Shown: positions 7,018 through 15,088, counted from the stretch's first letter. The stretch is DNA of 19,175 nucleotides from Chloroflexota bacterium (GCA_016210705.1 JACQTR010000198.1:1-19175), one strand, 5' to 3'. Numbers and translations are program-made. The notes: generated by a model not told the origin, from the letters alone.

Positions 7018-7584
7018 CTAGCTCACCAAGTAAAGCGTAGGGAAGATGAACACCCAAGCCACATCCACAAAGTGCCAGTACTTGACCATGGCTTCCACGC
7101 CCCAATAACTTCCTTCACCAAGGCGTTTCTTTTGGCCCGGTAACAGTATTAGCAAAAGCCCTAGAATGCCGGTAAACACATGAAAAGCGTGAAAGCCAGT
7201 GAGGGTAAAAAACACCGTCCCAAAGCCTGTGGACGGGGGAAAGAAACGAAAACCTTCGGCCCATTCCACACCTACACCAACAAGGAACAAGCTCCCCAGC
7301 CCTATGGTGGCAAGAATATTATACCTGAAGCGCCTAATATCACCATAGGCGGCGGCAGTTTCGCCTCGGTAAGCAAAGAGGCTGCTCAAGAGCAGGACGA
7401 CGGAGATAACGAAGCCTAGTAGCTGATTCAGCTCAGATGGTCGCTGAACCCCTTGAAGATAAAAGCGAGTGAAAATTATGGCGATAAAGAGAAAGCTATC
7501 CGATAGTATGAATAGCCAAAGGCCAACACGATTAATGGCCCCTCGGTCTTCCCAGTCGGTAGTGATAGAAGTGACCATATTCAT
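7018..7584 (-). CDS. ctaE: Cytochrome c oxidase subunit III
   Basis: 188 aa with about five membrane helices, the short bacterial form. Family marks are VGLWLFILSDSFLF near residue 20, GFHAFHVFTG in the middle and WHFVDVAWVFIFPTLYL at the end. Subunit III stabilises the oxidase core and sustains its activity in the cytoplasmic membrane. It is the last gene of the oxidase operon, 9 nt after the subunit IV stop. AAAAGGG upstream of the ATG at 7584 gives a good ribosome site; a second Met two codons later is possible. Confidence 0.9.
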   Translation of the reverse strand: MNMVTSITTDWEDRGAINRVGLWLFILSDSFLFIAIIFTRFYLQGVQRPSELNQLLGFVISVVLLLSSLFAYRGETAAAYGDIRRFRYNILATIGLGSLFLVGVGVEWAEGFRFFPPSTGFGTVFFTLTGFHAFHVFTGILGLLLILLPGQKKRLGEGSYWGVEAMVKYWHFVDVAWVFIFPTLYLVS

Positions 7585-7593
7585 TAATCCCTT

Positions 7594-7800
7594 TTATTCC
7601 TTGCGACGCCAAAGCTGTGGAATATGCATAAAGTAGTGCAGGATAGCCCAAGCTCCCACCACAGCCATCATTGATAGATACGGCCAAGCGCCTCTGTTTA
7701 TAGACGTCCCCACCACGTACTCGATAATTTTCAAGGCTGTCAGAGTCGCAAATACCTTGAACCCAAGACGTAGTTTGACTTCTAGATGGCGACTATGCAT
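7594..7800 (-). CDS. ctaF: Cytochrome c oxidase subunit IV (small membrane subunit)
   Basis: 68 aa with two to three hydrophobic stretches, ending in HYFMHIPQLWRRKE. Size, composition and position between subunits I and III match the prokaryotic COX4-type subunit, thought to help assemble or stabilise the oxidase. A GTG at 7809 would add three residues, but AGGGGG lies 8 nt before the ATG at 7800 and directly against the GTG, so the ATG is chosen. Confidence 0.8.
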   Translation of the reverse strand: MHSRHLEVKLRLGFKVFATLTALKIIEYVVGTSINRGAWPYLSMMAVVGAWAILHYFMHIPQLWRRKE

Positions 7801-7824
7801 GGACGCCACCCCCTAGACAAATCT

Positions 7825-9684
7825 TCAAGTAGCCTGCTTTTCACCCGAACCACCTGTTGGTGAAACAATAACATGGACGGAGCCAGGAATACCGTAGCCA
7901 TAGGGAGATCCCACCACTCGGGGCGGCACAGGGAAATTCTCGCCCGGCGGGGGAGAAGAAACCTGCCACTCCAAAGTCCGAGAGCGCCAAGGATTGGCAG
8001 AAGCTGTAGCACCTCGCCACAAGCTTGCCACCAAGTTGATGAAGAACACGAGCATGGACAGGGCAATTAGGTAACCGCCGATGGTGGTCACCAGGTTCAT
8101 CGTACCCAATCCCATGGCAGGATCATAATCAACTATTCTGCGCCGCATCCCGTTCAGGCCCAGCCAAAACATCGGCTCATAAGTGATAAAGAAGCCGGCC
8201 GTCATCACTGACCAATGTACCTTACCCAGCCGCTCGTTTAGAAGCCGCCCCGTCACCTTAGGAAACCAAAAATAGATGGCGGCCATCATCGGAAAAACGA
8301 ACCCGCCAAAGAGGGTGTGGTGGAAATGGGATGTTACCCAGTAAGTATCGTGGACATAGAGATCAACAGGGACAATGCCGTTGGGCACCCCGGTTATCCC
8401 GCCGATGAGAAAAACGACAATGGCAGTGAGCGCGAAAAGCATTGGCGTATCCAAATGTATCTTCCCTAACCACATGGTCGCCAGCCAGGAGAATATCTTT
8501 ACTCCAGTGGGCACTGCCACCAGCAGGGTGGTAAACATAAAAGGTATTCTCAACCACGACTCCATCCCCGCCGCAAACATGTGATGCCCCCACACCAGGG
8601 CGCCACCGAGGGCTATGCCCAAGCTGGACAGGGCCACTGCTCTGTAGCCGAAGAGAGGCTTTCGAGAGAAAACCGGCACCACTTCGCTGATAACTCCCAG
8701 TCCAGGTAAAACAAAGATGTAAACGGCAGGGTGAGAATAAATCCAGAAAAGGTGCTGATACAAAATGACATTGCCCCCCTTGTTGGGATCGAAAAAGCCC
8801 AAAGGCGTTAATCTCTCTAATAGCACCATCAAAAAAGCTATACCCACAAACTGGGTAAATATAAGCTGTAGGAAAGCGGTGGCCAAGGTAGCCCAGACAA
8901 AGATAGGCATCCTAAAAAGGCCCATCCCCGGCGCCCGGAGTTTAAAAATGGTAGTTAGGAAGTTGACACTGCCTAGGATAGAAGACCAACCCACTAAGTA
9001 GAAGGCCAGGAGCATAAACTGCATTCCCAGAGGCGCACGGACGCTCAAAGGCGCGTAAGCTGTCCAGCCTGTGTCAAAGCCCCCCGCCGGCAGGCTAAAA
9101 AGAAAAAACAGGACAGACGGGGGCGTGACCCAGTAGGAAAGAGCATTGAGGCGGGGAAAAGCCATATCCCGTGCACCTATCATCAACGGCACCAGGTAAT
9201 TAATCATACCCGAGATGCCCAGCAATACCGCCCCCAGCATCATAATGCCGTGAAGGCTGATAAGAGAGTTATAGGTGCGCGGGGTCATGAACTGCAACCC
9301 GGGTTGGGCTGTCTCCAGCCTAGCTATTAACTGATAGATACCGGCAACAATGATGACCAAAAGGGAGGTAACCATATATTGGACGCCTATGGTTTTATGA
9401 TTAGTATGAAAACCAAAGTATCGTGTCCAGTTAGGCAATTCAGTAGCATCATGCTCTTTCTCCGGCCACCCTAATACCCACCCCACCCAACCATTGAAGG
9501 CACCCAGCCCACCCAAATAAGCTATTAGCCCGACAAAAGAGCCTAAAGCTGTCGCTTGACCCGAGTTCCATGCCGAAAGCCCCAAGGCAGTACGCAACAA
9601 CATAGTGATTGCCATCCCAGCGACCGTTCCCACCAGCCCGAAGACGATGCCCCTAATAACGCCCAGCTTCCAGATAGTGCTCAA
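7825..9684 (-). CDS. ctaD: Cytochrome c oxidase subunit I, haem-copper oxidase type A2
   Basis: 619 aa, the catalytic subunit that reduces oxygen to water and pumps protons. Residues visible: low-spin haem ligand H145 (LHGIMM); CuB ligands H318, H367 and H368 (WGHHMF); cross-linked Tyr322; haem ligands H453 and H455 (SHFHH); K-channel Lys396 (PTGVKIFSW). The helix VI motif is YSHPAV (316-321). This is the signature of A2-type oxidases: Ala320 replaces the D-channel Glu of GHPEV enzymes, and Tyr316-Ser317 are the proposed proton relay. About 80 extra residues with two hydrophobic stretches precede the core. The start is a TTG overlapping the ctaC stop by 4 nt (TTGA), with GAAGGAG 8 nt upstream. 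The donor is probably one of the cytochromes nearby. Confidence 0.95.
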   Translation of the reverse strand: MSTIWKLGVIRGIVFGLVGTVAGMAITMLLRTALGLSAWNSGQATALGSFVGLIAYLGGLGAFNGWVGWVLGWPEKEHDATELPNWTRYFGFHTNHKTIGVQYMVTSLLVIIVAGIYQLIARLETAQPGLQFMTPRTYNSLISLHGIMMLGAVLLGISGMINYLVPLMIGARDMAFPRLNALSYWVTPPSVLFFLFSLPAGGFDTGWTAYAPLSVRAPLGMQFMLLAFYLVGWSSILGSVNFLTTIFKLRAPGMGLFRMPIFVWATLATAFLQLIFTQFVGIAFLMVLLERLTPLGFFDPNKGGNVILYQHLFWIYSHPAVYIFVLPGLGVISEVVPVFSRKPLFGYRAVALSSLGIALGGALVWGHHMFAAGMESWLRIPFMFTTLLVAVPTGVKIFSWLATMWLGKIHLDTPMLFALTAIVVFLIGGITGVPNGIVPVDLYVHDTYWVTSHFHHTLFGGFVFPMMAAIYFWFPKVTGRLLNERLGKVHWSVMTAGFFITYEPMFWLGLNGMRRRIVDYDPAMGLGTMNLVTTIGGYLIALSMLVFFINLVASLWRGATASANPWRSRTLEWQVSSPPPGENFPVPPRVVGSPYGYGIPGSVHVIVSPTGGSGEKQAT

Positions 9685-10385
9685 CTCCTTTGCTCCTTCA
9701 CCCAGAGTTCAAAATCCTCTGGTTCAACCACTATCACCGGAGCCTGCATGGCAGCGTGGGCTAGCCCGCAAAGCTGATTACACCAGGCCTTATAACTTCC
9801 CACCCTGGTAGGAGTAACCAGTAGCTCCTTCTCCATCCCCGGTACAGCGTCTTGTTTTACCCGAAACTGGGGCACCCAAAAAGCGTGGATCACATCTAGG
9901 GAGGTCAGTTTTAACAAGACAGGGCGATTCACTGGCAGCCTCAACTCCCCAGATGTAATGCCATATTGAGGGTACTCAAAGCGCCACGCCCATTGAAAGG
10001 CGGTAACCTTTATCTCTAACTCATTTTTCGGGTCCGCCCGGCCGATGTCTTTGAGTACCGCGGCACCTTGAACCGCTAGAACAAGTACAATTGCCAATGG
10101 AATAAGGGTCCAGGTCAACTCCAAACGATAATTCCCCTCCAAAGGCGGTCCTTCCTCAGTATCTCTAGGGTGGCGAAAAACGATCACGCTGTAAATGAGG
10201 AGTACCAGGCACAAAACAAAGATAACCCCACCAATGCTGAACAGGATACGCAACAGACGGTCTATAGGCTCGGCTTGAGCCGAGGCAGGTGCAGGAGTGA
10301 AGTTGGCATTTAAGAAAATAGCTACCACCATCGCCGAGAGGATGGCAACTGTAATAGCCACCACTATGTACCTTCGTAGGTTCAA
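9681..10385 (-). CDS. ctaC: Cytochrome c oxidase subunit II (CuA subunit)
   Basis: 234 aa. An N-terminal signal/anchor (about 5-27), a second helix (about 48-72) and an exposed cupredoxin domain. CuA ligands are present: His in VIHAFWVPQF, then CNQLCGLAHAAM with two Cys, His and Met in C-x3-C-x3-H-x2-M spacing. The usual CxExC reads CNQLC, so the Glu that also binds Mg at the subunit interface is Gln. KQDAVPGM is also typical of the family. No cytochrome c domain is fused, so an external cytochrome must deliver electrons. It is the first gene of the operon; the start is a TTG with only a weak AGGA upstream, and the downstream Met alternatives lie inside the first helix. Confidence 0.93.
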   Translation of the reverse strand: MNLRRYIVVAITVAILSAMVVAIFLNANFTPAPASAQAEPIDRLLRILFSIGGVIFVLCLVLLIYSVIVFRHPRDTEEGPPLEGNYRLELTWTLIPLAIVLVLAVQGAAVLKDIGRADPKNELEIKVTAFQWAWRFEYPQYGITSGELRLPVNRPVLLKLTSLDVIHAFWVPQFRVKQDAVPGMEKELLVTPTRVGSYKAWCNQLCGLAHAAMQAPVIVVEPEDFELWVKEQRS

Positions 10386-10422
10386 CTTATAGCCAATTCC
10401 TGGTATGTCCTACGGGCTAAGA

Positions 10423-10451
10423 GTTTAAACAATTTAGAAGGGCATGGTCAA
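10423..10451 (-). promoter_or_regulatory. Possible promoter of the oxidase operon
   Basis: TTGACC (10446-10451) and TTAAAC (10423-10428) are 17 nt apart on the minus strand, about 35 nt before the ctaC TTG. The -35 lies in a hairpin that may end the upstream ABC operon. No CTAC..GTAG repeat is seen here. Confidence 0.45.
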
Positions 10452-10478
10452 GGGCCACCATCCTTGATCAGCTTGCCC
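10440..10478 (-). terminator. Possible weak terminator or hairpin after the ABC transporter operon
   Basis: Nested arms GGGCA/TGCCC (10440-10444, 10474-10478) and TCAAGG/CCTTGA (10448-10453, 10462-10467) form an imperfect hairpin just after the ABC ATPase stop. No good T-run follows, so termination is uncertain. Confidence 0.35.
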
Positions 10479-10492
10479 CAGAAGGCTTATCC

Positions 10493-11779
10493 CTATCCTT
10501 GTTCTATATATAGCTCCCGGCTGTCCCTATCGTAGGTGAACAACTCAGCGTAGCGACCCCAATCTACGGCCGTCTCCAGTTGAGCGCGAGCCTCTTCCTC
10601 ACTGAAACCTTTGTAAAGGGCCTCCAAAAAGAGCTCCTCGGGCAGGCTATGATCCTCCGCTGCCTCTAAGGCTTGTACTATGCGTTGAATGAAAAGGTCC
10701 TGGGCTATAGTGGGCCTCAGGAGCTCCTTGCGAACCAGAACCTCGGCGGCGGCGAACTCTAGGCCCAAAGGCGAAAGAACGAAATCACCCTCCTCCACCC
10801 TGCCCAGACCCAATCTTTCCGCAGCTCCAGTTACAGGCAGGAGATCATCCACCTCCATTTGCAGCTCCGCGGCCAACCGGTAGAGATCTTCCCTTCCCAC
10901 CCCCGCAGCCACCCTCTCTACCAGGCCAGTAACGGTATCGATGGCGGCGTGGGGCAAAGGGGCCTCCTCCGCCAACTCTGGTATCGCCAACGCCGGCGCC
11001 CCCTGGGTGATGATACGGTAAATACGATCAACAATGGCAGTGAACCCCCGAGATTTGCGTTCTCGAGGATAAGACAAAGGTATAGGAAAATCGGCGATAA
11101 CCCGTCCCGGATTTTTGCTGAGGACAATAGCTCGATCGGCTAAGAGCACGGCCTCCTCAATATTGTGAGTGACCATGAGAATAGCTTTAGTGGGTAGCTT
11201 GCGGCCCAACCATAGCTCCATCAATTCGCCACGAAGGGTCTCGGCAGAAAGAACATCCAAAGAGGAGAAGGGTTCGTCCATACATAACAGCTCCGGCTCC
11301 ACTGCCAAGGCTCGTGCAAAACCCACCTTCTGACGCATACCTCCCGAAAGCTCCCGAGGATAGGCGTCCTCGAAACCATCCAGCCCTACCATATCTAGAA
11401 GCTCCAAAGCCCGTTGCCTACGCTGAGGTAGTGGTAGCCCCTTAACCTTGAGAGCTAACTCCACATTCTCCAGCGCAGTAAACCAGGGATAGAGAGCAAA
11501 GCTCTGAAAGACGAGGGAAGCGTGAGGATTTATCCCTTTTAGCACCTGGTTTCGGTAAAGTACCTGGCCGGTGCTGGGCGCAGTAAGGCCGGTTACGATA
11601 CGGAGAAGGGTGGACTTCCCAGAGCCAGAGTGGCCCAATAGTGCCGCGAATTCCCCCTCTTTGATACCGAAGCTGATGCTATCCAAAATCAGGATGCGGC
11701 TCTCCGGCTGACCATAATACTTGCTCACCCTGTTTAGCTGGAGGAGAACCCTATCCCCAGATATTTTTAGGTTCTGCAT
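10493..11779 (-). CDS. ABC transporter ATP-binding protein, NitT/TauT type with C-terminal AAA-associated domain
   Basis: 428 aa. The ATPase domain has Walker A GHSGSGKST (49-57), signature LSGGMRQ (144-150), Walker B LLCMDEP (164-170) and the switch His205 (VTHN). It resembles nitrate/sulfonate/bicarbonate-type importers. From about residue 285 an extra domain, helical and acidic (EELFLEALYKGFSEEEARAQ), matches the AAA-associated C-terminal domain found on some of these ATPases and probably regulates or couples the transporter. It starts 1 nt after the permease stop, so translation is likely coupled; only a weak GGGAT precedes the ATG. The substrate is unknown. No periplasmic or lipoprotein binding protein is encoded with it. 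Confidence 0.87.
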   Translation of the reverse strand: MQNLKISGDRVLLQLNRVSKYYGQPESRILILDSISFGIKEGEFAALLGHSGSGKSTLLRIVTGLTAPSTGQVLYRNQVLKGINPHASLVFQSFALYPWFTALENVELALKVKGLPLPQRRQRALELLDMVGLDGFEDAYPRELSGGMRQKVGFARALAVEPELLCMDEPFSSLDVLSAETLRGELMELWLGRKLPTKAILMVTHNIEEAVLLADRAIVLSKNPGRVIADFPIPLSYPRERKSRGFTAIVDRIYRIITQGAPALAIPELAEEAPLPHAAIDTVTGLVERVAAGVGREDLYRLAAELQMEVDDLLPVTGAAERLGLGRVEEGDFVLSPLGLEFAAAEVLVRKELLRPTIAQDLFIQRIVQALEAAEDHSLPEELFLEALYKGFSEEEARAQLETAVDWGRYAELFTYDRDSRELYIEQG

Positions 11780-11780
11780 T

Positions 11781-13496
11781 TCAATCCCAACGGAACCTTT
11801 CCTCGGCCAAATTGTAAAGGCGGCGCCAAAGGAGACGGTTAACGACCACTACGATGCCCACCATAGTTAAGGTGCTAGCCAAAAGGAGGGCAAAGTTTGC
11901 ATCCGCCGTAGCCTGGGAGATGAGCGACCCCAAGCCAAGGGTGCTTTCCGTTTTTGTGGCGAAGCGGACGTATTCAGAGACGACACTGGCGTTCCAAGCG
12001 CCCCCAGTGGCGGTGATCATGCCGGTTATCAAATAAGGGAAGAGGGCAGGAAGAGTAAAGCTACGCCACCGCTCCCATCCCTGAATGGCCAAATTATCGG
12101 TAGTGTAACGCAGATCCTGAGGAATAGCCATACTCCCCGCAATAATATTGAATAGCAGATACCACTGAGTACCTAGTAGCATGAGCAGTATAGAGGCAAA
12201 GTTGAGGCCACCAGCCACATTGATGAGGAGCCAGAGAAGAATAGGAAAGAGGGCAGTGGCGGGAACCGATGCTACTACTTGCACTACAGGCATAACACGG
12301 TTAGCCAGGCGCTGGTTGGTTCCGATAGCCACCCCCAAGGGCAATGTCCAAGCGAGAGCCAGAAACAACGCCACCAAAACACGCAACCAGGTAGCAACAG
12401 CGCCGCTCAGAATTTCCAGCCATTCCCTCCATCCCAAAGTCGTCATCAAACTAACCGCCCGCGTTCCTCCGTAGATTACAGCAGCCAACAGAGCGATAAG
12501 CAAAATCGTACTTATAGCCCCTAAAATAGAACCTCGTCGCCTTCTAACAGAGGACGAGCCTTCATTAACCATCCCCACCAAACGTCTATCTATGGCCTCG
12601 CCAAGAGGAGCGATGGCTTTGGCATGAAACCTTTCTACTAGCCAGGATCGCGAGAGGACATCCAATACCCAGGAGCGGGGTGGTTCGGAGGCGGACACAG
12701 TTTGGAGTTTAAATTTATCGGCCCAGGCCAGGATGGGTTGCCACACAAACTGATCTAGTAACAAAATGACCGCGACCATAGCACCCAGACCCCAAATGAG
12801 GGCTGAGATATTGCCCTGCTCCGCCGCCGTTTTAAGGTAAGAGCCAAGGCCCAACAAACGGAAGTCTTTGTCCCCCAGAGTGAACTGCTCAGCAGCCATG
12901 AGGAAGAACCAGCCCCCGGCCCAACTCATCATGCTATTCCACACCAAGCCTATGGTGGCGAAAGGGACCTCCAAGGCCTTGAATTGTAGCCACCAATTCA
13001 ACCGAAAGATGCTGGCTGCCTCCCGCATCTCCTTAGGAACAATGATCAAGCCATGATAAAAGGCAAAGGTCAAGTTCCAAGCTTGGCTGGTGAAGATGAG
13101 CAGTATTGAGCCCAACTCCACACCAAGACCTCTGGGCAAAAAGCTTACCAGGGCCAGCACCACTACAGGCATAAAGGATAATATAGGGATAGATTGCAAG
13201 ATATCGAGGAGAGGCAACAATATGGTTTGAGCCCGTCGGTTCTTGGCCGCAACATAGCCGTAAACAAGGCTAAAGGACAGAGATAACAAATAAGCTGCGG
13301 CCATGCGTGACAGCGAGCGCAAGGCATAATAGGGTAGGGCCGCCGGAGACAGGTTGACCTCCGGGCCGGCAAACCGATCTGGAGCTCCAGTGGACAACTG
13401 TATTCCCAAGTAGAGAAGGGCGGCTAAGCCCAACCCCACCATAAGGTCGCCTGTGCTGAAGGAGCGATGGGCATGGAGTATAGACCTCAGTTGCAT
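11781..13496 (-). CDS. ABC transporter permease with two fused permease domains
   Basis: 571 aa. Two copies of a binding-protein-dependent permease domain lie in tandem: about residues 55-250, with the coupling region EMREAASIFRLNWWLQFKAL, and about 360-560, with TTDNLAIQGWERWRSFTLPA. The second copy is slightly the better conserved. One chain could thus supply the whole membrane channel for two copies of the neighbouring ATPase. The ATG at 13496 is preferred over the upstream TTG at 13520 because AAGGAG lies 7 nt before it. A strong promoter with an internal inverted repeat precedes the gene. The pair belongs to the NitT/TauT group, whose members import small anions, but fusion type and context do not fix the substrate. 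Confidence 0.87.
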   Translation of the reverse strand: MQLRSILHAHRSFSTGDLMVGLGLAALLYLGIQLSTGAPDRFAGPEVNLSPAALPYYALRSLSRMAAAYLLSLSFSLVYGYVAAKNRRAQTILLPLLDILQSIPILSFMPVVVLALVSFLPRGLGVELGSILLIFTSQAWNLTFAFYHGLIIVPKEMREAASIFRLNWWLQFKALEVPFATIGLVWNSMMSWAGGWFFLMAAEQFTLGDKDFRLLGLGSYLKTAAEQGNISALIWGLGAMVAVILLLDQFVWQPILAWADKFKLQTVSASEPPRSWVLDVLSRSWLVERFHAKAIAPLGEAIDRRLVGMVNEGSSSVRRRRGSILGAISTILLIALLAAVIYGGTRAVSLMTTLGWREWLEILSGAVATWLRVLVALFLALAWTLPLGVAIGTNQRLANRVMPVVQVVASVPATALFPILLWLLINVAGGLNFASILLMLLGTQWYLLFNIIAGSMAIPQDLRYTTDNLAIQGWERWRSFTLPALFPYLITGMITATGGAWNASVVSEYVRFATKTESTLGLGSLISQATADANFALLLASTLTMVGIVVVVNRLLWRRLYNLAEERFRWD

Positions 13497-13565
13497 TGGC
13501 TCGCTCCTTGGTTGAAACAACGAGAAAAAGACAAACTTGCGCTATTAGTGCTGGAAAGCATAGCT

Positions 13566-13594
13566 ATATAACACCCGATATTAAAGGGTGTCAA
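13566..13594 (-). promoter_or_regulatory. Strong sigma70-type promoter of the ABC transporter operon
   Basis: TTGACA (13589-13594) and TTATAT (13566-13571) are 17 nt apart on the minus strand, about 70 nt before the ATG at 13496. Confidence 0.7.
13571..13591. promoter_or_regulatory. Inverted repeat operator inside the ABC promoter
   Basis: ACACCC (13571-13576) and GGGTGT (13586-13591) are separated by 9 nt and span the -10/-35 spacer, overlapping the first bases of both boxes. This is the usual place for a repressor dimer to block RNA polymerase; the regulator is unknown. Confidence 0.5.
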
Positions 13595-13644
13595 GTTTGA
13601 GGTCAGAATTCATGGGCGCTTTTGGTAAGCCTCTCCTGAGTAAT

Positions 13645-13677
13645 TTCATACCCAATTCGTACCCAATTCATACCCTA
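13645..13677. repeat. Three tandem 11-bp direct repeats in the divergent regulatory region
   Basis: TTCATACCCAA, TTCGTACCCAA and TTCATACCCTA follow one another without gaps. The 11-bp period (one helical turn) is characteristic of sites bound head-to-tail by OmpR/PhoB-type winged-helix regulators. The block is about 50 nt upstream of the ABC -35 and about 160 nt before the lipoprotein start. Confidence 0.6.
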
Positions 13678-13693
13678 ACTAAACAGTTCCCGG

Positions 13694-13705
13694 AGACAAT
13701 TGTCT
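13694..13705. repeat. 12-bp perfect palindrome
   Basis: AGACAATTGTCT is perfectly self-complementary and lies between the 11-bp repeats and the lipoprotein gene. The rest of this 340-nt gap (13497-13836) holds the sites listed here and a GGAGG-like stretch at 13739-13746 with no usable start codon after it. Confidence 0.35.
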
Positions 13706-13836
13706 AGAAACCTCAGTTCCGTTGGTAAGCAAGCGATAAAAGGAGGAATATCGAAAGAAAACCGGCGAACATAATTGCAGGCTCGATTTGTTTGAGCTCA
13801 AAAGAAGAATTCGGCTTCTTTGGAAAGGAGCTTGCT

Positions 13837-14568
13837 TTGAAAAAGTTCATAGTTCTTGTCGCCCTTCTTGCGTTAGCAGCCGCTGGTTGCGCTAAATCAA
13901 AAGCCACCCTAGAAGCAACGCCTACGCCTACAGCCACACTCACGGCTACCCCGATACCCACTGCCACTTCACTACCCACACTGACTCCGACACCATTGCC
14001 GCCGACACCTACCGCTACCCCCCTACCAAGTTCCACACCACTGCCCAGCCCAACCCCCACACCGGTGCTTCCCACGGCAACACCCATCGCACCCACGGCC
14101 ACACCATTTCGACCAACAGAAACTAGCCGTCAGGAAATACTCAAATTTTTGAACGACATCGAGTCAATCGGGGTTATGGAAGTTCAACGGTATTTAGAAG
14201 AGGCGAATATCGAATTGGCAAAAGCTGAAGCAGAGCCGGACCCGGCTCGCAAACGTGAGTACCTGGCCAGTGCTTTCGATAAGCTGACCAAAGCCTTCGA
14301 AGAAATCTTACCTCAGATCGATGCTGTGAAAGGGCCTACCGAAACTGACCTCTACAAAGCCAGTTTCAAGGCGTTGATACAAAAAATGGCCGAGGCATGC
14401 AAGCAGATGACCTGGGGATTAGTGCAAAATAATGCCGCCATATTTACGAAGGCATGGGCAGATTTCATGGCGACAGCATTAGAACTAGAAACCTTCCATG
14501 AAGATTTGGAAAGGTTTGCGCTAAACTACGGCATTATCTACAATGAATCCACCGAATCCTGGAGGTGA
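13837..14568 (+). CDS. Lipoprotein with Thr/Pro linker and helical C-terminal domain
   Basis: 243 aa. Basic start, hydrophobic helix and a lipobox-like AAGC near residue 18 give a lipoprotein signal. About 65 residues of Thr/Pro-rich sequence form an extended stalk that would hold the rest away from the membrane. The C-terminal 145 residues are mainly amphipathic helix (EVQRYLEEANIELAKAEAE, FDKLTKAFEEILPQI) with no recognised catalytic motif. The TTG at 13837 is preferred over the TTG at 13792: GGAAAGGAG lies 6 nt upstream and translation then opens with the signal peptide. The gene is divergent from the ABC transporter. It might serve as a partner of that transporter, but it does not look like a typical NitT/TauT binding protein. 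Function unknown. Confidence 0.75.
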   Translation: MKKFIVLVALLALAAAGCAKSKATLEATPTPTATLTATPIPTATSLPTLTPTPLPPTPTATPLPSSTPLPSPTPTPVLPTATPIAPTATPFRPTETSRQEILKFLNDIESIGVMEVQRYLEEANIELAKAEAEPDPARKREYLASAFDKLTKAFEEILPQIDAVKGPTETDLYKASFKALIQKMAEACKQMTWGLVQNNAAIFTKAWADFMATALELETFHEDLERFALNYGIIYNESTESWR

Positions 14569-14590
14569 AGCGAGCTAAGCCGCTTGCGCT

Positions 14591-15088
14591 ATGAAGGTAT
14601 TCCCAAAAAATTGTCTGGAAAAGAGGCTATTCCGGCATACCCTTTGGCTAGCCCTAATTTGCTTAGGGGCAGTATTTGTTATGACCGGCTGCCTAGGGAA
14701 AGCCAACACTAAAGGCACGCACACCTACATTCCTACTTCTCCCACCATCTCCCAATCCCCCTTAGATAAAGGAGCCGCAACTCCGCCAGCCCAGCCCTCC
14801 CCCGGGGTTTCCTCAACCCCATCCACGCCTAGGGCCGGGCCTTTATTCCTTCAAATAGCCGAGCCCCCCGATGAAACCGAGGTATCTGTCAGCCCCATGA
14901 GAGTCAAAGGAGTTACCAGCCCTGGGGCAATTGTAAGTGTAAACGGAGAGCTGGCGGAGGTGGATAAGAATGGCCTTTTTGAGACGAGCATAGCTTTGGA
15001 GGATGGGGCTAACTATATCGAGGTTATTGCTACCAACAACTTAGGCGATGAGGTAACAGCAATCAGAACGGTAATCTATACGCCGTAA
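14591..15088 (+). CDS. Lipoprotein with bacterial Ig-like domain
   Basis: 165 aa. Signal peptide with a plausible lipobox (VMTGC, about residues 30-34). A low-complexity Ser/Pro/Thr linker follows to about residue 85. The last 80 residues form a beta-rich domain: ITSP-type turns such as VKGVTSPGAIVSVNGELAEVD, then GLFETSIALEDGANYIEVIATNNLGD. This matches the Ig-like fold of bacterial surface proteins (glucodextranase domain B-like). It lies 22 nt after the preceding lipoprotein gene on the same strand, so the two are probably cotranscribed. The only strong Shine-Dalgarno sequence overlaps the upstream stop and is about 20 nt from the ATG, which is long. Likely an adhesion or binding role at the cell surface; ligand unknown. 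Confidence 0.75.
   Translation: MKVFPKNCLEKRLFRHTLWLALICLGAVFVMTGCLGKANTKGTHTYIPTSPTISQSPLDKGAATPPAQPSPGVSSTPSTPRAGPLFLQIAEPPDETEVSVSPMRVKGVTSPGAIVSVNGELAEVDKNGLFETSIALEDGANYIEVIATNNLGDEVTAIRTVIYTP

Noticed and set aside
6445..7143. 232-aa open frame on the plus strand
   Set aside because: It lies antisense to the small cytochrome and the end of ctaE, is Arg/Ser/Gly-biased at its start, and has no ribosome site. The minus-strand genes explain the sequence.
7782..8066. 94-aa minus-strand frame overlapping ctaD and ctaF
   Set aside because: It is an alternative frame over the conserved end of ctaD; its composition is not protein-like and it has no family motif.
13713..14102. 129-aa minus-strand frame rich in Gly and Val
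   Set aside because: It is the complement of the Thr/Pro repeat of the lipoprotein gene; the GVGVG pattern is an artefact of the repeats.
13921..14110. Tandem repeat array or CRISPR-like structure
   Set aside because: The repetition is a coding Thr/Pro stalk with irregular units and no spacers.
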